From assembly GCA_002437945.1 (NCBI GenBank), contig DJSB01000009.1:59631-64638 (forward strand): a stretch of 5,008 bases of DNA. The letters run 5' to 3'. Both the position numbers and the translations under genes were made by a program. A model generated the notes under the pieces. That model saw only the letters and a program-made list of their open reading frames with translations. It made no database searches and had not been told where the DNA came from. Origin of the DNA: Christensenella sp. UBA6345 (GTDB lineage: Bacteria; Bacillota; Clostridia; Christensenellales; UBA1242). Of the stretch, positions 1 through 5,008 are shown piece after piece; position 1 is the first letter of the stretch, and each line of letters opens with the position of its first letter.

Positions 1-94
1 TTTGTCGTAATCTAGGCGGGGTAAACTCGAAACAATTTAAAATTATAGTTGCCTTAAAAATTGTAAAAAAAATGTAAATATAACTTTGTTTAGG

Positions 95-123
95 TTGTAA
101 TTTAAACTCGATTGGGTTATACT
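95..123 (+). promoter_or_regulatory. Candidate sigma-A-type promoter for the serS operon
   Basis: A TTGTAA box (95-100, 4 of 6 matches to TTGACA) lies 17 nt before TATACT (118-123, 5 of 6 matches to TATAAT). This is the best-spaced pair I found in the upstream region, and it predicts transcription starting near 130. AT-rich DNA yields such pairs by chance, so the call is tentative. A weaker alternative is TTGTGT (259-264) with TATTAT (284-289), spacing 19, which would give a leader of only about 50 nt. Confidence 0.4.
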
Positions 124-179
124 TTAAATGGTGACTAATAATGTTTATAAAAATTAAATGTAATTTTAAAAGAATTAAT

Positions 180-198
180 ATTTCCCGCAAGGGATAAT
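180..198 (+). repeat. Hairpin with GCAA tetraloop in the serS leader
   Basis: ATTTCCC (180-186) pairs with GGGA and AAT (191-194, 196-198) around a GCAA loop, with T195 bulged: seven base pairs closed by three G-C pairs. GCAA is a stable GNRA tetraloop. It is one of the few G/C-containing structures in an otherwise A/T leader. No T-run follows that would make it an intrinsic terminator. Function unknown. Confidence 0.4.
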
Positions 199-228
199 TT
201 AGGGTAGTAGTTAACTATATATCCATAC

Positions 229-245
229 TTTTTTGGGCGAAAAAA
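229..245 (+). repeat. T6/A6 inverted repeat with GGGCG loop
   Basis: Six T (229-234) and six A (240-245) flank GGGCG. The perfect 6-bp stem is all A-T, so it is weak as RNA. An alternating TA tract follows directly. It may be a fortuitous product of composition or a minor part of leader folding. Confidence 0.25.
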
Positions 246-344
246 TATATATATGTATTTGTGTATATGTGCCTAAATAGGGGTATTATGGTTGGCTCAT
301 TTTTTTACATTTTATTAACATAAACTAAATTTTAGGAGTATATT

Positions 345-1631
345 ATGATAGATATTAATTTAATTAGAACCAATCCAGATATGGTTAAAGAAAATATTAA
401 GAAAAAATTTCAAGATGCTAAACTTCCTTTGGTAGACAAAGTTATAGAGTTAGATAATAAAAATCGTGCATTAAAAGCAGAAGGCGATGAGTTACGTGCT
501 AGCCGTAACAAATTAAGTGGACAGATAGGTCTACTTATGAAAGAAAAGAAAGTAGACGAAGCCAATGCTATTAAGGCTACTGTTGTAAAAAACAACGAAC
601 GTATAGTAGAAATCGAACGTGAAGAAGAAGAACTTTCTCAAGAAATTAAAAAGATTATGATGACTATACCTAATATTATTGATAAGTCAGTTCCTATCGG
701 TAAAGATGATAGCGAAAATGTCGAAATCCAAAAATTTGGCGAACCAAGAGTTCCTGATTATGAAATCCCATATCACGCAGATATTTTAGCCAAGATTGGC
801 GGATTAGATAAAGACAGCGCAGGACGTACAAGTGGTAATGGTTTCTATTATCTTATGGGCGATGCCGCTAGACTAGTTACTGCTATGATTAACTTCGCTA
901 GAGACTATATGATTAACCAAAACTTTACTTATTGCATACCACCATTTATGATAAGAAGTGATGTTGTTAATGGTGTTATGAGTTTCGCAGAAATGAGTGC
1001 AATGATGTACAAGATTGAAGGTGAAGACTTATTCTTGATAGGCACTAGCGAACATAGTATGATAGGTAAATTTAAAGACCAAATTATTAAAGAAAGCGAA
1101 CTTCCTATTACAATGACTTCTTATAGTCCATGTTTTAGAAAAGAAGTTGGCGCTCATGGTATAGAAGAACGTGGTATTTATAGAGTACACCAATTCGAAA
1201 AGCAAGAAATGATAGTTATTTGTAAGCCAGAAGATAGTATGGACTGGTACAACAAGATGTGGGCTTATACTGTAGATATTTTCCGTCATCTTAATATTCC
1301 AGTACGTACACTTGAATGTTGTAGTGGTGACTTGGCAGACTTAAAAGTAAAGAGTTGTGACGTAGAAGCATGGAGTCCTAGACAAAAGAAATATTTTGAA
1401 GTAGGTTCTTGCTCGACTTTAGGTGATGCACAAGCAAGACGTCTTGGTATAAGATGTAAAGGCGAAAAAGGTAATTATTATCTACACACCCTTAACAACA
1501 CAGTTTTGGCATCAACTAGAGCATTAATTGCTTTACTTGAAAACAATATGAATGAAGACGGAAGTATTAATATACCAGAAGCACTTCAACCATACATGGG
1601 TGGAAAAACAAAAATAGAAATTAAAAAATAG
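345..1631 (+). CDS. serS: Seryl-tRNA synthetase (SerRS), class II
   Basis: Cytoplasmic enzyme that activates serine with ATP and loads it on tRNA-Ser; it can also serylate selenocysteine tRNA where present. At 428 aa it has the usual family length. Residues about 28-105 form the charged, heptad-like N-terminal arm that as a coiled coil contacts the tRNA long variable arm. The class II core follows: motif 1 near the prolines P199-P200, a TSE serine-site motif at 234-236 (commonly TAE), motif 2 from C263-F264-R265 to H282-Q283-F284, and motif 3 ending at R392. Motif 3 reads HTLNNTVLASTR rather than the common bacterial HTLNGSGLAVGR, and the preceding segment reads EVGSCSTLGDAQARRLGIR. In my recollection these forms are closer to archaeal-like SerRS sequences; not tested. 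The ATG has AGGAG at 334-338 with 6 nt spacing. It ends in TAG at 1629-1631, whose G also begins the next ORF, so translation may be coupled. Confidence 0.97.
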   Translation: MIDINLIRTNPDMVKENIKKKFQDAKLPLVDKVIELDNKNRALKAEGDELRASRNKLSGQIGLLMKEKKVDEANAIKATVVKNNERIVEIEREEEELSQEIKKIMMTIPNIIDKSVPIGKDDSENVEIQKFGEPRVPDYEIPYHADILAKIGGLDKDSAGRTSGNGFYYLMGDAARLVTAMINFARDYMINQNFTYCIPPFMIRSDVVNGVMSFAEMSAMMYKIEGEDLFLIGTSEHSMIGKFKDQIIKESELPITMTSYSPCFRKEVGAHGIEERGIYRVHQFEKQEMIVICKPEDSMDWYNKMWAYTVDIFRHLNIPVRTLECCSGDLADLKVKSCDVEAWSPRQKKYFEVGSCSTLGDAQARRLGIRCKGEKGNYYLHTLNNTVLASTRALIALLENNMNEDGSINIPEALQPYMGGKTKIEIKK

Positions 1632-3253
1632 TGCAGGAAATTATGGTAGAATTTATTAACATTGATGAAGTAAATAGAAAGTTAAAAGCCAATGATATGA
1701 AAGTTATTTATGATGCTGAAAGTCAGTATCGTGGACAATTGTTTCAATTGGTACAAAAAATATTAAAACTTAAAGTGCAGCCACAAGTTATACTTTTGGC
1801 TGGGCCAAGTTGTGCTGGTAAAACTACCACTGCACGTTTGATAAAAGAAATTCTTGAATCTAAAAAGAAAAAGGCTATCATTGTAAGTATGGACGATTTC
1901 TTTGTTAATCGTGACGATACACCATTATTACCTAATGGTATGAAAGATTATGATAGTTTAAGAACAGTTAACTTACCACAGATAGAAGATTGTTTTAAGA
2001 CTTTGTTTACATATGGCGAAGCAGGTTTTCCACGTTTTGACTTTATAAGTGGACTTAATCTACCTAACGAATATTATTTACATTTCGATAAAAACACTTA
2101 TATTATCTTTGAAGGTTTGCATGCTCTTAACCCAGAAATTACCAAACACTTGGGTACAGATAAATTCTATAAAATTTATACCAATGCTTTGATGGGATTT
2201 AAGAGAGATGAGTTCTATAAGATTAATGCAGTTAATTTAAGACTAATAAGACGTATGATTAGAGACGTTAAACGCCGTGGTACAGCACCAGAAGATACTA
2301 TGAAATCTTGGCATAATGTATGTGACGCAGAAGAAAGTTACATAACACCTTATAGAGATAGTGCCGATGCATGGATTAACACTACTCATACATACGAACT
2401 TGCTTTATACAAGAATGAGTTTTTCGAAATCGTTATGAAAAATCGTGAAATTATGCAAGACCTAGCATTTTTAGAAATTTTTGAAGATAGTACTAGTCTT
2501 GACAAACGTAAATTGCCAGATACATCTTTAATGTGGGAATTTATAGATAAGCCCGAAGTAGAAGATGAAGAAGAGAAAAAAGAAGAAAAAAAGGAAGTTA
2601 TTAATGTTTTGGGTAAGAGCGTTTGGCCTAAAACAAAGACCCAGAGAGAGTTTATCTCTGCGCTCTTTTCGTCAACGCTTGTCTTTGCTTCAGGTCCTGC
2701 TGGAAGTGGAAAGACATTTCTCTCAATTGCCTATGCATTAGAAGAGGTCTTTTCTGGACGAAAGAATAAGATTGTTTTAACTCGCCCTGTTGTAGAAGCT
2801 GGCGAATCTCTTGGCTTTCTTCCTGGAGATTTAACGCAAAAGCTAAATCCATATCTAAGGCCGTTATATGATGCAATGGATCTTCTTCTTAATCCACAAC
2901 AGATAAAAAGACTTGAAGATAATGGAACAATTGAGATAGCTCCTCTTGCATATATGAGAGGTAGAAGCCTAAACAATAGTGTCGTAATATTAGATGAAGC
3001 TCAAAATACTACTTCTGGACAGATGAAGATGTTCTTAACAAGATTGGGCGAATCAAGCGTGGCGATTGTCAATGGCGACCCAACTCAGATAGACTTACCA
3101 CGTAAGAGTGAAAGTGGCTTTGTTGAAGCTATAAAGATTCTAGATGGAATAGAGGGCCTCAGTGTGGTAAGATTTACCCATCGCGACACAGTTAGGTCGA
3201 GAATTGTAAGGGAGATAGTTAAAGCTTATTCCTTGGAGGAGAAGAATGAATAA
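1631..3253 (+). CDS. Fusion of uridine/nucleoside kinase-like domain and PhoH ATPase domain
   Basis: The 540-aa ORF holds two P-loop NTPases (numbering from GTG 1631). Residues about 48-300 are a Udk-type nucleoside kinase: Walker A GPSCAGKTT (58-66), SMDDFF with D88-D89, a FEGLHALN segment, and RLIRRMIRD followed by the EESYITPYRDSAD stretch typical of clostridial Udk-like proteins. Expected chemistry is ATP/GTP-dependent phosphorylation of uridine/cytidine. The larger family members usually carry an extra N-terminal (TGS-type) region, absent here. Residues about 305-325 are an E/K-rich linker. Residues 332-540 are PhoH: Q338, GPAGSGKT (355-362), TRPVVEAGE (384-392), LDEAQN (454-459), GDPTQIDLP (482-490) and a terminal HRDTVRSR arginine segment. 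The usual PhoH N-terminal region of roughly 100 aa is missing. PhoH ATPases act in RNA metabolism, often with YbeY. Cytoplasmic; no membrane segment. The 3' end overlaps pgpH by 8 nt. Serine and arginine codon use changes around the linker. Each domain is certain; whether one long protein is the main product is less so. Confidence 0.9.
   Translation: MQEIMVEFINIDEVNRKLKANDMKVIYDAESQYRGQLFQLVQKILKLKVQPQVILLAGPSCAGKTTTARLIKEILESKKKKAIIVSMDDFFVNRDDTPLLPNGMKDYDSLRTVNLPQIEDCFKTLFTYGEAGFPRFDFISGLNLPNEYYLHFDKNTYIIFEGLHALNPEITKHLGTDKFYKIYTNALMGFKRDEFYKINAVNLRLIRRMIRDVKRRGTAPEDTMKSWHNVCDAEESYITPYRDSADAWINTTHTYELALYKNEFFEIVMKNREIMQDLAFLEIFEDSTSLDKRKLPDTSLMWEFIDKPEVEDEEEKKEEKKEVINVLGKSVWPKTKTQREFISALFSSTLVFASGPAGSGKTFLSIAYALEEVFSGRKNKIVLTRPVVEAGESLGFLPGDLTQKLNPYLRPLYDAMDLLLNPQQIKRLEDNGTIEIAPLAYMRGRSLNNSVVILDEAQNTTSGQMKMFLTRLGESSVAIVNGDPTQIDLPRKSESGFVEAIKILDGIEGLSVVRFTHRDTVRSRIVREIVKAYSLEEKNE
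1635..1639 (+). promoter_or_regulatory. Shine-Dalgarno that may set the start of the kinase-PhoH gene at ATG 1643
   Basis: The ORF can open at GTG 1631, which overlaps the serS stop as TAGTG, or at the in-frame ATG 1643, four codons later. Only A/T-rich sequence with no Shine-Dalgarno match precedes the GTG. AGGAA at 1635-1639 lies just before the ATG, although the spacing is short (3-5 nt depending on how it is counted). Either start leaves all domains intact. I lean slightly to the ATG. Confidence 0.4.
2587..2593 (+). other. In-phase A AAA AAG slippery heptamer in the fusion linker
   Basis: Zero-frame codons GAA AAA AAG (2585-2593) contain A AAA AAG in the X XXY YYZ phase needed for tandem -1 slippage, identical to the E. 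coli dnaX site. In the -1 frame the next codons are GGA AGT TAT TAA (2593-2604), so slippage would end translation at 2602-2604 just after the kinase domain. An A7 run (2586-2592) could also allow RNA-polymerase slippage. There is no strong upstream Shine-Dalgarno stimulator, and the nearest stem begins 21 nt downstream, farther than usual. The motif is certain; its function is not shown. Confidence 0.35.
2615..2667 (+). repeat. Stem-loop within the coding sequence between linker and PhoH domain
   Basis: AAGAGCG (2615-2621) is perfectly complementary to CGCTCTT (2661-2667). Inside, CAGAGA (2642-2647) pairs with TCTCTG (2655-2660) and would stack directly under the outer stem, leaving a 20-nt bulge (2622-2641). 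It starts 21 nt after the slippery heptamer. It could be a frameshift stimulator or simply chance pairing; no folding energy was computed. Confidence 0.25.
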
Positions 3254-5008
3254 GGGTAAAAGTAAGAGAATTGATTTCAAAGTTTTTTCTCGCGGACAGC
3301 TTACTGCTTTTATTTCGTTGATGGTAATATGTCTTGTTTTAGCTTCTGCTATTCCTATTCTTCTTTCTTCAAATATGCTTTTTTCCTTAAAGACAAGTAA
3401 GGACTATAAAGCAAATGAATTAAGTGATGAAGACTTAATTAGCCCAATTTCTTTTTCGTATATAGATGAAGAGGCAACAGAGAAGAAGAGAGAAGAGGAG
3501 GCTAATAAGATTAATCCTTATTTTACCTACTCATATGCTTCTACTCTAACAATGAGTACTAAAGCAGATATTATATATAATTATCTTGTTAATGGAAAAG
3601 AAATTACAGATGATTCACTATTGTCTATCTATGATGTTTTATCTGAAATTTCAAGTGATAAAGACAAATGCGTAAAAGAAGCTGCAATTATCAGAGAGAC
3701 TATTGATTATTTCATCTCTGAAGGTATCTTTTCTATTAACGATATTACCTACCTTTTACAGGAAGGTAAGAATGAAATATATGTCAATCAATCTAAGGAA
3801 TTTCCATATACGCTAAGTGGTAAAACACTTAGTCTTAATGACTTAATTGTTGATAATTCCCTTAGCTCATATATTAATCAATTCTTAGTTCAAAACTATC
3901 CTAATTATGACTTTTTAGATTTGAAGATCATTACTGATATTGTAGAGAATGTTTTAGAGGCAAATATTTTTTATGATGAAGTCTTCACTTCAAATATGGT
4001 AACAAATGCAAGACTAAGTGTTGAGCCTGTTGTATGTACAGTAGAGAAGGGCGATTACATTTTAAAAATCGATACACTTGTTACACCTGAACAGATTCAT
4101 ACTTTAGAAGTACTAAACTCTAAGAGAGTAACAGGAATGTCTTTCTTCTCTGCACTTCCTCGTTTCTTGCTTATTTTGTTTGTCTTAGCAATATGGTTCT
4201 ATTTTTCTGTCGGTCTAATTCCATATGACTACAGAAAAGCTCAATACTCAATCATATCGTTAGCAATTTTTGCTGTATCACTACTAGTCGGTTTTGTCTG
4301 TGCTTGGCGAATAATATCTTATGGTTTTTATAACTTCGATAGCATAATGCCATTCTTACTTGTTGGTATGATTGGCGTTTCTATTACGAACAATTTTTCC
4401 TATGGACTAGCAAACATAATAGCGCTAGCTAGTATGTATACGCTTTGGCCAAATAGTACATTTGCCTCTCTGTTTTACTATGTATTATGTGGTTTTATCG
4501 TAAACTATTATATAATGAGGAATAACGGAAGATTCCAAACAATTGCTACTTGCTTTAAGTGCATATTGTTTACAGTTTTAATTACATTGTTCTTCTCATT
4601 CTTAAACAATCTTTCTTTAACAGAGAATATTTTCTCTTGTTTGGCAATGGCTGTTAATGTTGTACTTGCTTTCATTCAATACGCTGTCTTGCTTCCTATT
4701 TTAGAGCATATTTTTAACATTCCAACAAAGCAGCGTCTTAATGAGCTAGCATATACTGATAACGCAATTCTTAATCAGTTAAGCCAAGTTGCCCAGGGAA
4801 CATATAACCACGTAAAGAATGTTTCCGATTTAGCATATGCCGGAGCAAAGGCTATCGGCGCTAATGCCGAATTAGCTTTAGTTGGCGCAAGATACCATGA
4901 TATTGGAAAGATGGTACACCCTGAATACTTTGTTGAAAATCAGAGCGATAAGAATGCACATGATAGCATCTCTACTCAACTCTCTCGTTCAATTATTAAA
5001 AGCCACGT
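3246..5008 (+). CDS. pgpH: Cyclic-di-AMP phosphodiesterase PgpH (7TMR-HDED / 7TM / HD), 3' end outside window
   Basis: Membrane enzyme predicted to hydrolyse the second messenger c-di-AMP to pApA. My translation is open for 587 codons to the window edge with no stop; family members are about 700 aa, so roughly 120 residues are missing. Layout: short basic N-terminus; a membrane segment at about 19-42; a long soluble, probably extracytoplasmic 7TMR-HDED region (about 43-298); seven hydrophobic segments starting near residues 304, 335, 366, 386, 406, 436 and 464; then the HD domain from about 500. The HD region shows GTYNH (H522), YHDIGK (H551-D552), PEYFVENQ, and H587 in KSH at the edge, with spacing expected of HD metal ligands. 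TYNHV replaces the more usual TYHHS-like sequence, but the metal-binding His is kept. ATG 3246 has GGAGGAG at 3235-3241, an excellent ribosome-binding site, and overlaps the preceding gene by 8 nt. Location after phoH is the classic arrangement, with ybeY expected next. Confidence 0.93.
   Translation, partial: MNKGKSKRIDFKVFSRGQLTAFISLMVICLVLASAIPILLSSNMLFSLKTSKDYKANELSDEDLISPISFSYIDEEATEKKREEEANKINPYFTYSYASTLTMSTKADIIYNYLVNGKEITDDSLLSIYDVLSEISSDKDKCVKEAAIIRETIDYFISEGIFSINDITYLLQEGKNEIYVNQSKEFPYTLSGKTLSLNDLIVDNSLSSYINQFLVQNYPNYDFLDLKIITDIVENVLEANIFYDEVFTSNMVTNARLSVEPVVCTVEKGDYILKIDTLVTPEQIHTLEVLNSKRVTGMSFFSALPRFLLILFVLAIWFYFSVGLIPYDYRKAQYSIISLAIFAVSLLVGFVCAWRIISYGFYNFDSIMPFLLVGMIGVSITNNFSYGLANIIALASMYTLWPNSTFASLFYYVLCGFIVNYYIMRNNGRFQTIATCFKCILFTVLITLFFSFLNNLSLTENIFSCLAMAVNVVLAFIQYAVLLPILEHIFNIPTKQRLNELAYTDNAILNQLSQVAQGTYNHVKNVSDLAYAGAKAIGANAELALVGARYHDIGKMVHPEYFVENQSDKNAHDSISTQLSRSIIKSH

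Larger units (their letters stand above)
1..344. other. AT-rich intergenic region upstream of serS
   Basis: No convincing gene is visible on either strand. The first bases contain a short GC-richer patch (about 14-21), and frame 1 closes at a TAG at 13-15, so a gene tail cannot be recognised. The nine-mer TAAACTCGA occurs twice (22-30 and 103-111), which may be chance. The rest holds a candidate promoter at 95-123 and a leader with small hairpins, both listed separately. An 18-codon ORF at 141-197 has no good ribosome-binding site and is not called. No tRNA, rRNA, CRISPR or insertion-sequence signature was seen. Confidence 0.7.
130..344 (+). promoter_or_regulatory. Long AT-rich 5' leader of serS, possibly structured
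   Basis: If transcription starts near 130, the mRNA has a leader of about 215 nt. It contains a GNRA-type hairpin (180-198), a T6/A6 hairpin (229-245), a palindrome TAGTTAACTA (208-217), and a weak terminator-like element: GCC-bulge-AA at 271-276 pairs with TTGGC at 292-296, followed closely by seven T (300-306). Aminoacyl-tRNA synthetase genes of Bacillota are often controlled by T-box leaders. AGGGTAGTA at 201-209 only partly resembles the T-box consensus and lacks the UGGN that pairs with the tRNA acceptor end, so I do not call a T-box. The serS Shine-Dalgarno site AGGAG is at 334-338. A regulatory role is inference. Confidence 0.3.

Noticed and set aside
22..111. Repeated nine-mer TAAACTCGA (22-30 and 103-111) as an operator or attachment site
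   Set aside because: Two copies of a 9-mer 81 nt apart, without symmetry or further copies, is too little evidence.
141..197. 18-codon ORF in the serS leader as a possible leader peptide
   Set aside because: It has only a weak GGTGA-like upstream site, a single Ser codon and no run of regulatory codons; such ORFs are frequent in AT-rich DNA.
201..214. AGGGTAGTA as a T-box element controlling serS
   Set aside because: It lacks the UGGN bases that pair with the tRNA acceptor end and the following CCGCG; no specifier stem could be identified.
271..306. Intrinsic terminator before serS
   Set aside because: The stem is only five pairs with a bulge and a 15-nt loop; the T7 run alone is weak evidence in this composition. 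Mentioned only as part of the leader.
410..1289. Minus-strand ORFs inside serS (410-595 and 1029-1289)
   Set aside because: They lie fully within a strongly supported gene, show no family motifs and have no independent start signals.
2604..2741. ORF opening at ATG 2604, overlapping the -1 frame TAA as TAATG
   Set aside because: It runs in the wrong frame for PhoH and stops after 45 codons with no recognisable motif, so it is a shadow of the PhoH coding sequence.
2652..2976. Minus-strand ORFs inside the PhoH domain (2652-2876 and 2731-2976)
   Set aside because: They are antisense shadows of the conserved PhoH motifs, with no recognisable protein features.

Overview
The window looks like AT-rich bacterial chromosome, most likely from a low-GC Bacillota (Firmicutes)-type lineage. 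The evidence is a Bacillota-type cyclic-di-AMP phosphodiesterase (PgpH) directly after a PhoH ATPase, strong purine-rich Shine-Dalgarno sites, and the standard genetic code (Trp is TGG, no in-frame TGA, stops TAG and TAA). Overlapping genes and a domain fusion suggest a compact genome. The species cannot be named from this sequence.

Layout: positions 1-344 are a very AT-rich non-coding region with one reasonable sigma-A-type promoter (95-123). It predicts a leader of about 215 nt with several small hairpins but no recognisable T-box. Three co-directional genes follow with no room for a terminator: serS (345-1631, seryl-tRNA synthetase); a 540-codon ORF (1631-3253) joining a uridine/nucleoside kinase-like P-loop domain to a PhoH ATPase domain through an acidic/lysine-rich linker; and pgpH (3246 to beyond the right edge), a 7TM membrane protein with a cytoplasmic HD phosphodiesterase domain. 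All are on the + strand, overlap or nearly abut, and probably form one operon.

How they fit: SerRS charges tRNA-Ser. The kinase half should salvage pyrimidine nucleosides. PhoH is an ATPase tied to RNA metabolism and usually sits beside ybeY. PgpH degrades cyclic-di-AMP. The phoH-pgpH(-ybeY) order is a familiar Bacillota neighbourhood, so ybeY is expected just beyond the window. What is unusual is that the kinase replaces the normal PhoH N-terminal region.

The most interesting spot is the fusion linker. It carries the sequence A AAA AAG in the correct reading phase (2587-2593), the same slippery heptamer that drives -1 frameshifting in E. coli dnaX. A -1 shift there reaches TAA after three codons and would release a kinase-only protein. 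Synonymous codon use also changes near this linker. Either the locus encodes a real bifunctional protein with a possible built-in short product, or the A7 tract hides a sequence error or a recent gene joining.
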